NCBI RefSeq assembly: GCF_900108315.1
Contig: NZ_FNVB01000007.1
Span: 248,001 to 312,000 of the forward strand
Length of the DNA: 64,000 bases
Direction of reading: 5' to 3'
Source of the DNA: Saccharopolyspora kobensis
GTDB lineage: Bacteria; Actinomycetota; Actinomycetes; Mycobacteriales; Pseudonocardiaceae
Shown here one piece after another: positions 26,892-37,141 of the stretch; the stretch's first letter is position 1; each line of letters starts with the position of its first letter. The notes beneath the pieces were generated by a model, which had not been told where the DNA came from, ran no database searches, and saw nothing but the letters and a program-made list of their open reading frames with translations. A program made the position numbers and the translations under genes.

Positions 26892-27941
26892 ATGAGTTCT
26901 GCACTGCGGGTCGGCCTCATCGGTTACGGCGTCGGGGGCGCGATCTTCCACGCTCCGCTGATCGCCGCGCATCCGTCGCTGCGGTTGGCCGCGGTGGTCA
27001 CCGCGAATCCCGAGCGGCAGCAGCAGGTGCGGGCCGAGCACCCCGACACCGCCGTGGTCGGCGACGTGGACTCGCTGCTGGCCGGTGATCTCGACCTCGT
27101 GGTGGTGGCGAGTCCGAATCGGACGCACGTCGAGCTGGCCACCGCCGCGCTGGACGCCGGACTGCCGGTGGTGGTGGACAAGCCGTTCACACCGACCGCG
27201 GTGGCGGGGCGGCGGCTGATCGAGCACGCCGAGTCCAAGGGCCTGCTGCTGACGGTCTTCCAGAACCGCCGCTGGGACAACGACGTGCGCACCGTCGCCA
27301 AGCTCATCGACGACGGCGAGCTGGGCCGGGTGCACCGCTTCGAGTCGAGGTTCGAGCGCTGGTCGCCGACGCCGAAGCCGACCTGGCGCGACTCCGGCGG
27401 TGCGGAGGACGTCGCGGGCATCCTCTACGACCTGGGCAGCCACCTGATCGACCAGGCCCTGCGGCTGTTCGGCCCGGTCGCGGCGGTGTACGCCGAGATC
27501 GACCGCCGGAGGCAGGGCGTGCGGGCCGACGACGACTCCTACCTGGCGCTGACCCACGTCAACGGGGTCCGCTCGCACCTGTGGATGAGCAAGGTGGCGG
27601 CGCAGCCGGGCCCGCGCTTCCGGGTGCTGGGCGAGAAGGCCGCGTTCACCAAGTACGGCCTGGACCCGCAGGAGGCGGAGCTGCGCGCAGGCCGCAGGCC
27701 GGTGGACGAGACCTGGGGCCGCGAACCGGAGGAGAGCTGGGGCGTGCTCGGCGTCGGCGACGACGTTCGCCGGGTTCCCAGCGAACGGGGCGACTACCTG
27801 GCGTTCTACGACGGAGTCGTCCGCTCGCTGCGCGACGGCGCGCCGCCACCGGTCGACCCGGCGGACGCCGTGGCGGCGCTGGACATCATCTCCGCGGCCC
27901 ACCGCTCGGTCGCCGAGATCACCGTCGAGCGCCTGCTGTGA
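26892..27941 (+). CDS. Gfo/Idh/MocA family dehydrogenase
   Basis: 349 residues. Rossmann motif GLIGYGVGGAIFHAPL (about 8-23), the conserved VDKPFTPT (family EKP position), and GGAEDVAGILYDLGSHLIDQ with the histidine of the substrate domain. Members oxidise or reduce sugars, inositols or cyclitols with NAD(P). It stands just before the rhamnosidase gene but 193 bases away, so co-regulation is only possible, not shown. The substrate is unknown. Confidence 0.88.
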   Translation: MSSALRVGLIGYGVGGAIFHAPLIAAHPSLRLAAVVTANPERQQQVRAEHPDTAVVGDVDSLLAGDLDLVVVASPNRTHVELATAALDAGLPVVVDKPFTPTAVAGRRLIEHAESKGLLLTVFQNRRWDNDVRTVAKLIDDGELGRVHRFESRFERWSPTPKPTWRDSGGAEDVAGILYDLGSHLIDQALRLFGPVAAVYAEIDRRRQGVRADDDSYLALTHVNGVRSHLWMSKVAAQPGPRFRVLGEKAAFTKYGLDPQEAELRAGRRPVDETWGREPEESWGVLGVGDDVRRVPSERGDYLAFYDGVVRSLRDGAPPPVDPADAVAALDIISAAHRSVAEITVERLL

Positions 27942-28134
27942 ACCCCGATCGGGCGTGACGGGCCACCGGTGAGCCCGCGCGGGAAACCGCTGCCCACCAG
28001 GCGCTTTCGTCCTCCTGCGACCGCTGGCCGCCGAAGGCTTCACACGTGCTGGGGCTGTACACGCCCGGCGAATCCGGGCATGGTCGTTCCTGCTCGGGCA
28101 CGCAGCACCTTCGCTACTCGAAGAGGAGGACGGG

Positions 28135-30858
28135 GTGAGCGTTGGCAGCACGGTCCCGGAGTCCCTCCCACCGCCGGCTTCGCCGGCGTCCTGCCAGTGG
28201 CGCGCGCAGTGGATCGGCAAGCGCACCGATCCCGCTCACCGGATCGTGCAGTCGTTGACCTCGGACCAGGTGGCCTGGGTCGAGCCGGGGCACTGGCTGG
28301 GGCAGACGTTCACCGCGCCCGGGCGGTTCACCGCGGTCGGTCTGGACCTGGTCGGTGAACCGGGGACGGCGGTGCGCGGTCGGCTGGAGCTGTGCGGCCC
28401 CGACGGCACCGTGCTGGCCGACCAGGTCGTCGAGCGGGGCATCGTGCGCTGGGACCGCTTCGCCCACTTCGTCGAGCTCCCCGACGCCCTCGACGCCGGG
28501 GAGCACCTCCTGCGGGTTCAGGCCGTGGTGGGCCGTCTCGGCTGGTCGACGCTGTCCGAACCCGCACCGGCCGGGGTCGACGACGGGGTGTCGCCGCTCC
28601 CGGTGATGGGGCGGGCCGTGCGCGACGGCGTCGGCGAGCCGGGAGTTCGGGCCATCGGCGTCGAGACGATTCCCGCGCCCAACCCGGTGTTCCGCACCTC
28701 GTTCGAGGTGCCCGGGGAGGTGCGGGAGGCCGAGCTGAGCGCGGTGGGCCTCGGGTACGGCGAGTTCCGGCTCAACGGGCGAGCGGTGACCGGCGATGTG
28801 CTGGAACCCGCGCAGACGACGTACGACCGCACCGTCCTGTACCGCACCTACGACGTGACCGCTCTCCTGCGGCCCGGGCTGAACACGCTCACCGCAGAAA
28901 CGGGCCGCGGCTTCTACGCCGCGAGAGGGGCGAACACCTGGGGGTGGAACTTCGCCCGCTGGCACCGCGAACCGGTGGTGCTGGCGCAGCTGGAGTACGT
29001 CGACGGGGCCGGGGAGCGGCACGTCGTCGCATCGGGCCCGGATTGGGAGGCGGCCGAGGGCGCGGTGACGTCGGACCTGCTCTACGTGGGGGAGACGACC
29101 GACCCGGCTCGCGCTCGTGGCGCGGAGTGGGAGCCGGTGCTGGTCGTGGCGCCGCCGGGCGGGGAGCTGAAGCCGGCTACCGCACCGCCGGTGCGCCGCA
29201 CCGAGCTGCTCGCGCCGGTGTCGAGCACACCGCTGGCGGACGGGTCGGTCGTCCACGACTTCGGGGAGGTGCTCGCCGGGCGGATCCGCCTGACCGCGGT
29301 GGGCGAGGCGGGTGCGGAGATCGTCGTCCGGTACGCCGAGCAGCTCGACGAGGACGGGGCTGTGCACTGCCGGAACCCGCTGGCCGCGGGCGGCACCCAG
29401 GTCGACCGGTTCGTCCTGCCCGACAGCGGCACCGAGGCCACGTGGGAGCCCAGGTTCAGCTACAAGGGATTCCGGTACGCGCAGGTCCTGGGACGCGCGG
29501 CGGTGACCGAAGTCCGCGCGGTCCGGTTGCGGACACCGGTGGCTCGGGTCGGCGAGTTCGAGTGCGCGGACGACGTCCTGACCTGGATCGCCGACGCCAC
29601 CGCCCGGACCTTCCGCAACAACCTGCACGGCGTGCCCACCGACACCCCGGTGTACGAGAAGAACGGCTGGACCGCCGACGCCCACCTGGCCACCGAAGCC
29701 GTGCTGCACCACGTGGATCTGCGCGAGTCGTTCGGCAAGTGGCTGGACGACCACGTCGACGCGCGCGACGAGAGCGGCGTGGTTCCGCAGATCGTGCCCA
29801 GCCCGGGCTGGGGCCGGGCGGCGGACCCGGCGTGGAGCGCCTCCGTGGTGCTGATCCCCTGGTACCTCTACCAGGAGTACGGCGACCCGGCCGTCCTCGA
29901 GCGCTACGCGGAACCGATCCGCACCTACACCGACCGGCTGCTGGACCTCGCGCCGGACGGGCTGTGGCCGCACCACAGCTGGGGCGACTGGCTCTCCCCG
30001 GGCCACCACTTCGCGCCGGAGGGCCCGATGCCGACCGCGACGATGATGCTGCGGCACGTGGCGAGCCGGTGCGCCGACATCCTCGACGTGCTGGGCGAGA
30101 CGGGCGCCGCGGAGCGCTACCGCGCGGCCGCGGATGTGGTGGCGACCGCCTACCACCAGCGGTTCTTCGACTCCGGCAGCGGAACCTACCGGGTTCCGGG
30201 CGTCGGCTACCGGCAAGCGGTGAATGTGCTTCCGCTGGCGTTCGACGCCGTCCCGGCGGAGCACGTCGCCGCTGTTGCCGAAGGCCTGTTCGCCGACATC
30301 GAGCACCGGACGGGGGGACACCTGGACTGCGGTGCGGTGGCGGCGAAGCACCTGCTGCCGGTGCTCGCGGCGCACGGCCGTCCCGACCTCGCCATCACGG
30401 TGGCCACCCGGCGGGAGCGGCCGGGGTGGGGAGTGTGGCGGGAGGCGGGCGCCGCCACCCTGATGGAGTCGTGGGACGAGACCGCGCGCTCGCACAACCA
30501 CTACTTCCTGGGCGCCGCGGCCGCCTGGATCCAGCAGGCGGTCGGCGGCCTGCGCCCGACCAGCCCGGGCTGGGCGAGCTTCGACGTCGCGCCGATCCTC
30601 GACGACCGCGTGGAGTGGGCCCGCACCGCCCACACGACTTCGCGCGGTCGCGCCGCCGTCGAGTGGCGGCGCTCGGACGGGACGTGGGAGCTGGAAGTGG
30701 AGGTGCCGGAGGCCGCGAGGGCCGCGGTGCGGCTGCCCGGCCACCCGGAGACGTCCCTTCCCGGCGGGCGGCACGCGCTGCGGCTGCCGGTCGCGACCAC
30801 CCGGCCAGGAGGGGATCACCAGCCACCGGAAGCTCCGAAAGCGCAAACACCACCGTGA
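28135..30858 (+). CDS. GH78 family alpha-L-rhamnosidase
   Basis: 907 residues with the multi-domain layout of GH78: N-terminal beta domains, a Bac_rhamnosid_N region with GYGEFRLNGRAV and TTYDRTVLYRTYDVT (about 205-245), a beta domain, then the (alpha/alpha)6 catalytic barrel from about 485. The catalytic acidic region is DTPVYEKNGWTADAHLATE, and MESWDE lies later. It removes terminal L-rhamnose from plant glycosides or polysaccharides. No signal peptide is seen, so it acts inside the cell on imported substrate. GTG at 28135 behind GAGGAGG. Its stop overlaps the MFS start. Confidence 0.88.
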   Translation: MSVGSTVPESLPPPASPASCQWRAQWIGKRTDPAHRIVQSLTSDQVAWVEPGHWLGQTFTAPGRFTAVGLDLVGEPGTAVRGRLELCGPDGTVLADQVVERGIVRWDRFAHFVELPDALDAGEHLLRVQAVVGRLGWSTLSEPAPAGVDDGVSPLPVMGRAVRDGVGEPGVRAIGVETIPAPNPVFRTSFEVPGEVREAELSAVGLGYGEFRLNGRAVTGDVLEPAQTTYDRTVLYRTYDVTALLRPGLNTLTAETGRGFYAARGANTWGWNFARWHREPVVLAQLEYVDGAGERHVVASGPDWEAAEGAVTSDLLYVGETTDPARARGAEWEPVLVVAPPGGELKPATAPPVRRTELLAPVSSTPLADGSVVHDFGEVLAGRIRLTAVGEAGAEIVVRYAEQLDEDGAVHCRNPLAAGGTQVDRFVLPDSGTEATWEPRFSYKGFRYAQVLGRAAVTEVRAVRLRTPVARVGEFECADDVLTWIADATARTFRNNLHGVPTDTPVYEKNGWTADAHLATEAVLHHVDLRESFGKWLDDHVDARDESGVVPQIVPSPGWGRAADPAWSASVVLIPWYLYQEYGDPAVLERYAEPIRTYTDRLLDLAPDGLWPHHSWGDWLSPGHHFAPEGPMPTATMMLRHVASRCADILDVLGETGAAERYRAAADVVATAYHQRFFDSGSGTYRVPGVGYRQAVNVLPLAFDAVPAEHVAAVAEGLFADIEHRTGGHLDCGAVAAKHLLPVLAAHGRPDLAITVATRRERPGWGVWREAGAATLMESWDETARSHNHYFLGAAAAWIQQAVGGLRPTSPGWASFDVAPILDDRVEWARTAHTTSRGRAAVEWRRSDGTWELEVEVPEAARAAVRLPGHPETSLPGGRHALRLPVATTRPGGDHQPPEAPKAQTPP

Positions 30859-32195
30859 ACCGCGGAGAGGCGGGACGGCCACCGCGACTACCGGGCCGCA
30901 CGTGGAAGATCGCCGCACTCGCCGGCATGGCCTCCTACCTCGACGCCGGGGCGCTGGTCACCTCCGGCATCGTGCTCGGCGGCTCTTACGCCGAGGCCCT
31001 CGCGCTCGGCGCGGGAACCGCCGGTGCTCTCCTCGGCTTGCAGACCCTGATGTTCGCCCTCGGTGCGCTCTGCGGCGGTCGGCTCGGCGATCTGTTCGGG
31101 CGTCGCCGGGTGTTCACCCTGTCGCTGCTGCTCTACGCCGCCGGCATCGCGCTGCTGATCGTCGCGTCACCGCTCTGGCTGCTCCACGCCGGTGTCGTCG
31201 CCGTGGGACTGGCGATCGGTGCCGATCTCGCCGCCTCGCTGGCGCTGATCAACGAGGAGTCGCCCGACGGCCACAAGGGGAAGATGGTCATCTTCTCCAA
31301 CATCCTGTGGATCGGCGGCATCGTCGTCGCCATGGGTCTCAGCGCCGTGGTCGGGTCGTGGGGCGTGCTCGGCGGGCGCATCATGTTCGCGCACCTGCTG
31401 GTGGTGGCGATCGTCGTGCTCGTCCTGCGCTTCGCGCTGGGCGAGTCCGCCGAGTGGGCCGCGGCGCGGCGCGCGGCGGACTCGCCCGGCGAGCCGGAGG
31501 GAATCCGGTTCAGCCGGGTCGGCCAGCTCTTCCGCACACCGGTGGTGCTCCCGGTCGTCGCGCTCGGCCTGTACTACGCCACCTGGAACCTCGGCGCCTC
31601 GACGATGGGCAGTTTCGGCACCTTCCTGTGGACCAACCTCACGGGCGGCGGAGTCGCGGAGTACTCCCGGCTGAGCCTGCTCGGCCTTCCCGTCGGCTTC
31701 CTGGGCGGGCTGGTGTTCATGCGAGTGGTCGACCGCCCGGCGCGGTACGCCTGGTTCGCAGGTGGTTCCGCGCTGATCCTCGTCGCCTGGGCGCTCCCGG
31801 CGCTGCTCGGGGCGAGCCGGTTCACGCTGGTGGCGGTGCTGCTGCTGTCCGGGCTCGGCAACGCGTTCTGCGGTGAGGGCATCTACAAGGTGTGGTCGCA
31901 GGAGCTGATCCCGACGTTGCTGCGCACCACGGCGGGCGGGCTCACCATCGCCTTCGCCCGCTTGGTCGCCGCCTTCGCCGCGTTCGTCACGCCCGCGATC
32001 GCACTGGCCGATCCGGCGCTGCTGTTCTGGCTGCTGTTCGCCTTCACCGCGGTCGCGAACGCGATCGGCCTGCTCTGGGTGCCGCGGCTGCCGAAGGCGC
32101 GCGATCTGGAGGACGTGCCGGTGGTGGCCCGGCTCCAGCGCGAGCCACCACCGTCCACTGCGGATCCCGACGGTGCCGGAGGTCAGAACCGGTAG
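30855..32195 (+). CDS. MFS transporter coupled to the rhamnosidase
   Basis: 446 residues, about twelve helices. Motif A is GGRLGDLFGRRRVF, and GIYKVWSQELIPTLLRTTAGGL is the sugar-porter-like C-terminal half. The GTG at 30855 overlaps the rhamnosidase stop (GTGA), so the two are translated together. The transporter most simply imports the rhamnosylated oligosaccharide or glycoside that the cytoplasmic enzyme cleaves; that role is inferred. The last 13 bases overlap the convergent peptidase gene. Confidence 0.87.
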   Translation: MNRGEAGRPPRLPGRTWKIAALAGMASYLDAGALVTSGIVLGGSYAEALALGAGTAGALLGLQTLMFALGALCGGRLGDLFGRRRVFTLSLLLYAAGIALLIVASPLWLLHAGVVAVGLAIGADLAASLALINEESPDGHKGKMVIFSNILWIGGIVVAMGLSAVVGSWGVLGGRIMFAHLLVVAIVVLVLRFALGESAEWAAARRAADSPGEPEGIRFSRVGQLFRTPVVLPVVALGLYYATWNLGASTMGSFGTFLWTNLTGGGVAEYSRLSLLGLPVGFLGGLVFMRVVDRPARYAWFAGGSALILVAWALPALLGASRFTLVAVLLLSGLGNAFCGEGIYKVWSQELIPTLLRTTAGGLTIAFARLVAAFAAFVTPAIALADPALLFWLLFAFTAVANAIGLLWVPRLPKARDLEDVPVVARLQREPPPSTADPDGAGGQNR

Positions 32196-34465
32196 GTCCG
32201 GGTGACCGCGACGAGGTCACCGTCCTCGCGGGTTCCGGCTTCGAGGTCGGCCGGTCTCGGCCGGAAGCCGGGAGCCCCGGTGAGGCCGCGGGTCTCGTCG
32301 ATCGCCGTCACCCGGACTTGGCCGCCGCGCGTGCGGAAGGAGATCTCGACGCCCTCCGGTGGCAGATCGCGGAAGCGGATCTCACCGGGCCAGGTCGCGG
32401 TCCGGGTGCCCGACACCTGGAGCGGGACGGCAGCGCCGCCGGGCAGCCGCGCCGTGACCTCGGTGATCGGCTGGTCCACGCGCAGCACCACCGAGCGGGC
32501 TCCGCGCGGCGAGGACACGTGCAGGTTCGTGGTGTCCCCGGTGCGGCTTCCGGTCACGCGAGGTCCTTCGACGGCGAGCGGTCGTGCCGGCCCCGTCCAC
32601 AGCTCGCCGCGCGCATATCCGGGCGGGAGCGCTTCGGTGCTGCGGCTGCCGACGAACTGCGCGGTCCACCCGGTGGGCTTGGTCTCGGCGCTGACCCAGC
32701 TCGCGGTGCCGGTGTCGGCGTTCAGCACGTAAGCGAGGTGGGACCGGCGCGGGTGCTGCGCGTCGAACTGGTCGATGGCGAGGCCGCTCAGGACGAGCGC
32801 GACCGTCGCGGCGAGCGACGTGGACACCGCCACGACGGCCGATCGGCGGGACAACGCGCGGTCGGGCAGCAGGGCTTCGCCCGACGGGACCAAGAACAGG
32901 CCGAAGAGGACGATCAACGCCGCGGTCGCGCCGCCGAGCGCCAGGCCCATGCCGTTGAAGACGGTGCGCGCCACCACGGGCACCACCATCGCGGCCACTG
33001 CTGCGGCTGCGGCGATCGCGATGGCCGACCACCTCGGGAAGCACATCGCCAGGAGGAGTCCGAGCGCGCCGGCCAGCGCCGGCACGGTGAAAACGAACGC
33101 GGCGCCGGGCGCGATGGAAGCGCACGCGATGCCCGCCACCGTGGGCCAGGTCAGCGCCCCGAGGGCGAGCGCGGTGGGGCCGAGCCGGGTGCGCAGTGCC
33201 AGGTACCAGCCGATCAGCACGGTGGCGGTGAGCGCCGCGAGTGCGAGCAGGAAGGCCAGCGGTCGGTGCAGCAGGCCGTTCATCAGGTCGTAGTCGGGCC
33301 GCACGGCGACCAGCAGCGACCACAGCTCTTGCGCGAGCACGACCGCCACGGCGATCGGGACCAGCGCCGACAGCGCGCTCAGCAGCGTCCGCGGCAGCGA
33401 GACCAGCCGCCGGTACCGCGCCAGCACCACGGCTCCCACCAGCAGCAACGCGTTGAGCAGTGCCAGTGGGAGGACCACCGCGTCGGGATAGGTGATCAGC
33501 AGGCCGAGCGCGCGGAAGTAGACCAGGTCGTGGTCGGCGCGCAGATCCGCGAGGTCGGCGCCGCCGAAGGCGCGGGTCAGCGCGAGCATGTTCTCGCCCT
33601 GGTGCTGGAGGCTGCCCGGGTTGAGGTTGGCGATCGTGTCGCTCGCCGTGTGGTACCGCGACGAGCCTTCCAGGTAGGCCGAGTTGAGGCCCGCGAACCC
33701 GGCCCCGGCCAGATCGGTGAAGTCGGTGCTGTTGGGCATCAACCGGTACATCTCGACCATCGAGGAGTCGCCGCGCGGGTGCTCGACGGAGTCGGCGAAC
33801 ACCTCGATCAGGCGCGCGTTGTCCTGGGTGGTCTCGAACATCAGCGACGGGCCGTCGACGCCGCGCGCCTCCCAGTTCAGCACCACCCCGCCGCGAGCGG
33901 CCAGCGGGTGCTCCCGGGCGAAGACGCCCGCCCCGAGCGAGCCGTCCTCCTCGCCGTCGCTGATCAGCAGCACGAGGTCGTTGCGCAGCGGCCCGCTCTC
34001 CCGCAGCGCCCGCACGGTCTCCAGCATCGCCGCCACCGAGGCACCGTCGTCGGAAGCGCCGGGGCCGACGCCCGCCGAGTCGTAGTGGGCGGCGAGCAGG
34101 ACCGTTCCCGTCGGCGCGGTGCCGGGCAGCGTGGCCACCACGTTGTCCACCTGGCCGAAGGTGGCCAGCCCGGTCGCGGCGTAGGCGCCCAGCGAGCTCT
34201 GGACCTCGACCCGGAGCCCTTCCGCGCGCAGGCGCTCGACCAGGTGGTCCCGGGCCCGGTCGGCCGCTGCGCTGCCCATCGGCCGCGGTTCGGTCGCGAA
34301 CCCGCGCAGCTCGGCGATGGCCCGCTCGGCGCTGAACTGCCCGGCCGGAGCGGCGGATTCGGGTTGCTGGACGCTCGCCGCGCCGAACACCGACACCACG
34401 AGCACCGCTAGCACGGCCAGGACACCGGGTATCCGGAACCGCGTGCTGATCAACTTTCCGTTCAC
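32183..34465 (-). CDS. M28 family zinc peptidase fused to a multi-helix membrane domain
   Basis: About 760 residues. An N-terminal membrane anchor is followed by an M28 aminopeptidase domain with zinc and active-site residues in AAHYDSAGVGPGASDDGAS, SDGEEDGSLG, NSTDFTD and RYHTASDT. About eight to nine transmembrane helices follow (mid-300s to about 590) and then a beta-rich exported tail. The layout resembles the eukaryotic Fxna/ERMP1 membrane peptidases. The peptidase faces outside the membrane. The start is uncertain: GTG at 34465 fits the signal anchor, GTG at 34525 is possible, and neither has a clear ribosome-binding site. Confidence 0.82.
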   Translation of the reverse strand: MNGKLISTRFRIPGVLAVLAVLVVSVFGAASVQQPESAAPAGQFSAERAIAELRGFATEPRPMGSAAADRARDHLVERLRAEGLRVEVQSSLGAYAATGLATFGQVDNVVATLPGTAPTGTVLLAAHYDSAGVGPGASDDGASVAAMLETVRALRESGPLRNDLVLLISDGEEDGSLGAGVFAREHPLAARGGVVLNWEARGVDGPSLMFETTQDNARLIEVFADSVEHPRGDSSMVEMYRLMPNSTDFTDLAGAGFAGLNSAYLEGSSRYHTASDTIANLNPGSLQHQGENMLALTRAFGGADLADLRADHDLVYFRALGLLITYPDAVVLPLALLNALLLVGAVVLARYRRLVSLPRTLLSALSALVPIAVAVVLAQELWSLLVAVRPDYDLMNGLLHRPLAFLLALAALTATVLIGWYLALRTRLGPTALALGALTWPTVAGIACASIAPGAAFVFTVPALAGALGLLLAMCFPRWSAIAIAAAAAVAAMVVPVVARTVFNGMGLALGGATAALIVLFGLFLVPSGEALLPDRALSRRSAVVAVSTSLAATVALVLSGLAIDQFDAQHPRRSHLAYVLNADTGTASWVSAETKPTGWTAQFVGSRSTEALPPGYARGELWTGPARPLAVEGPRVTGSRTGDTTNLHVSSPRGARSVVLRVDQPITEVTARLPGGAAVPLQVSGTRTATWPGEIRFRDLPPEGVEISFRTRGGQVRVTAIDETRGLTGAPGFRPRPADLEAGTREDGDLVAVTRTYRF

Positions 34466-34726
34466 AGCGCGGAAAGTTACGGGCGCTGACGGCGTTGCGT
34501 AATGCGGTGCGCTGCACAGTTCCACTGCGGTTGTCCGCAGGGTCCGCCAGGAGTCGCCGCCCTGCTCCGCGGGGATCAGGCGCTTCGCGGCAACCGGAGC
34601 ACCGCGAGCGGTCGAAGCGAAGACCGCCGGGCGAGCCGCTGCCGCTGGTCAGGCCGCGCCGAGTTGCGAACCGACTCGGTCCCCCCACGCTGAATGACGG
34701 GGGCGACGAGCGCGAGGGAGCCGCGG

Positions 34727-37141
34727 ATGAGCAGTGAGATCAGCGTCGGCAGCGTCGGGTGGACCACCACGCCGGCCGTGCGCGAGCACCTCGAACGGGC
34801 CGAGCTGGACAGCTTGCAGCTCTGGTGGCAGGCCGCCAACTACCTCTCGGCCGGGCAGATCTACCTGATGGACAACCCGCTGCTGCGGGAGCCTCTGCGC
34901 CCGGAGCACGTCAAGCCCCGGCTGCTCGGGCACTGGGGGACCACGCCGGGGCTGAACTTCGTCTACGCGCACCTCAACCGCGCGATCCGGGCCCGCGATC
35001 TGGACATGATGTACGTCATCGGGCCGGGGCACGGCGGCCCGGGGCTGGTCGCGGCGGCGTGGCTGGAGGGCACCTACAGCGAGGTCTACCCGGATGTCGC
35101 GCAGGACTGCGACGGGCTGCGGCGGCTGGTCACCCAGTTCTCCTTCCCCGGCGGGATCCCCAGCCACGTCGCGCCGGAGACGCCGGGGTCGATCCACGAG
35201 GGCGGCGAGCTGGGCTACTCGCTGTCGCACGCGTACGGCGCGGCCTTCGACAACCCGGACCTGATCGTGGCGTGCGTGGTCGGCGACGGCGAGGCCGAGA
35301 CCGGTCCGCTGGCCACCAGCTGGCACGCCAACAAGTTCCTGGACCCGGCCACCGACGGCGCGGTGCTGCCGATCCTGCACCTCAACGGCTACAAGATCGC
35401 CAACCCGGCGGTGCTGGCGCGCATCCCCGACGACGAGCTGCTGAGCCTGCTGCGCGGCTACGGCTACGAGCCCTACCTGGTCTCCGGGGCGGTGCCCGAG
35501 GCGATGCACCACCTGTTCGCCGCGACGCTGGACCGGTGCCTGGACGAGATCAGCTCGATCCACCGCCGGGCCCGCCGGGACGGCTGGACGCAGCGCCCGC
35601 GCTGGCCGATGATCGTGCTGCGCACCCCGAAGGGCTGGACCGGTCCGGGCACTGTGGACGGAAAGCGGGTGGAGGGCTCGTGGCGCTCGCACCAGGTGCC
35701 GATCAGCGATCCGCGCGGCGACCCGGAGCACCTGCGCCAGCTGGAGGCCTGGCTGCGCAGCTACGACCCCGACGCGCTGTTCGACGACGACGGCGCTCCG
35801 GTGCAGCGCATCAAGGACCAGAACCCGACCGGAACCAGGCGGATGAGCGCCAATCCGCACGCCAACGGCGGACTCCTGCTGCGGGCGCTGCGGCTGCCGG
35901 ACTTCCGGGACTACGCGGTGCCGGTCGAGGAGCCGGGTGCGAGCACCGGTGAGGCCACCAGGGTGCTCGGCGGGTTCCTGCGCGATGTGATGCGCCGCAA
36001 CGCCGACGCGCGCAACTTCCGCGTGTTCGCGCCGGACGAGAACAACTCCAACCGGCTCAACGCGATCCTCGACGCCACCGCCCGCACCTGGGTCGCCGAC
36101 ACCGAGCCCGACGACGACGCGCTCGCCCCCGACGGCCGGGTGATGGAGATCCTCTCCGAGCACACCTGCCAGGGCTGGCTGGAGGGCTACGTGCTGACCG
36201 GCAGGCACGGCTTCTTCTCCTGCTACGAGGCGTTCGCGCACATCGTGGACTCGATGGTCAACCAGCACGCCAAGTGGCTCAAGGTCGCCGCCGGGCTCGC
36301 CTGGCGGCCACCGATCGCCTCGCTGAACTACCTGCTCACCTCGCACGTGTGGCGGCAGGACCACAACGGCTTCTCGCACCAGGACCCGGGGTTCATCGAC
36401 CACGTGGTGAACAAGAAGGCCGAGGTGGTGCGGGTGTACCTGCCGCCGGACGCCAACACGCTGCTGTCGGTGGCCGACCACTGCCTGCGCAGCCGCGACT
36501 ACATCAACGTCGTGGTGGCGGGCAAGCAGCCCGCGCCGCAGTACCTGGACATGGACGCGGCGGTGGTGCACTGCACCCGCGGCATCGGGATCTGGGACTG
36601 GGCCAGCAACGACCAGGGCGGCGATCCGGACGTGGTGCTGGGCTGCGCGGGCGACGTGCCGACGATGGAGGTGCTGGCCGCCGTCGACCTGCTCCGCGAC
36701 CACTTCCCGGACCTGCGGATGCGGGTGGTCAACGTGGTCGACCTGATGCGGCTGCAGGACGAGCGCGAGCACCCGCACGGCCTGTCCGACGCCGAGTTCG
36801 ACAGCCTGTTCACCCGCGACCGGCCGGTCATCTTCAACTACCACGGCTACCCGTGGCTGATCCACCGGCTGACCTACCGCCGCCACAACCACGACAACAT
36901 CCACGTGCGCGGCTACAAGGAGGAGGGCACCACGACCACGCCGTTCGACATGTGCGTGCTCAACCAGATCGACCGGTTCAACCTGGCCATCGACGTGATC
37001 GACCGCGTGCCGCGGCTGGGGCCGAGCGCGGCCTACGCGCGGGAAGCGTTGCAGGCCAAGCTCATCGAGCACCGCCACCACGTCTCGACGCACGGCGAGG
37101 ACATGCCGGAGGTCCGGGACTGGACGTGGCGGGCGCGATGA
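34727..37141 (+). CDS. xfp: Phosphoketolase (xylulose-5-P/fructose-6-P)
   Basis: 804 residues. The opening [20 protein letters not shown], then [18 protein letters not shown], the TPP-site [25 protein letters not shown] and [15 protein letters not shown] are diagnostic of phosphoketolase. It splits xylulose 5-phosphate (and perhaps fructose 6-phosphate) with phosphate to acetyl phosphate plus a shorter sugar phosphate. The stop overlaps the ackA start (ATGA), so acetyl phosphate can be turned directly into acetate and ATP. The ATG at 34727 has GCGAGGGAG upstream. Confidence 0.96.
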   Translation: MSSEISVGSVGWTTTPAVREHLERAELDSLQLWWQAANYLSAGQIYLMDNPLLREPLRPEHVKPRLLGHWGTTPGLNFVYAHLNRAIRARDLDMMYVIGPGHGGPGLVAAAWLEGTYSEVYPDVAQDCDGLRRLVTQFSFPGGIPSHVAPETPGSIHEGGELGYSLSHAYGAAFDNPDLIVACVVGDGEAETGPLATSWHANKFLDPATDGAVLPILHLNGYKIANPAVLARIPDDELLSLLRGYGYEPYLVSGAVPEAMHHLFAATLDRCLDEISSIHRRARRDGWTQRPRWPMIVLRTPKGWTGPGTVDGKRVEGSWRSHQVPISDPRGDPEHLRQLEAWLRSYDPDALFDDDGAPVQRIKDQNPTGTRRMSANPHANGGLLLRALRLPDFRDYAVPVEEPGASTGEATRVLGGFLRDVMRRNADARNFRVFAPDENNSNRLNAILDATARTWVADTEPDDDALAPDGRVMEILSEHTCQGWLEGYVLTGRHGFFSCYEAFAHIVDSMVNQHAKWLKVAAGLAWRPPIASLNYLLTSHVWRQDHNGFSHQDPGFIDHVVNKKAEVVRVYLPPDANTLLSVADHCLRSRDYINVVVAGKQPAPQYLDMDAAVVHCTRGIGIWDWASNDQGGDPDVVLGCAGDVPTMEVLAAVDLLRDHFPDLRMRVVNVVDLMRLQDEREHPHGLSDAEFDSLFTRDRPVIFNYHGYPWLIHRLTYRRHNHDNIHVRGYKEEGTTTTPFDMCVLNQIDRFNLAIDVIDRVPRLGPSAAYAREALQAKLIEHRHHVSTHGEDMPEVRDWTWRAR

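Noticed and set aside
27942-28134. A fifth copy of the structured element before the rhamnosidase gene
   Set aside because: It has GGGAAACC and GTCCTCC-like pieces, but the arms do not pair and the conserved GTCCTCGC and apical motif are missing.
34526-34726. Hidden gene between the M28 peptidase and phosphoketolase genes
   Set aside because: Short frames exist but none has a ribosome-binding site, a hydrophobic pattern or a known motif. It is best seen as a divergent promoter region with nothing recognisable.
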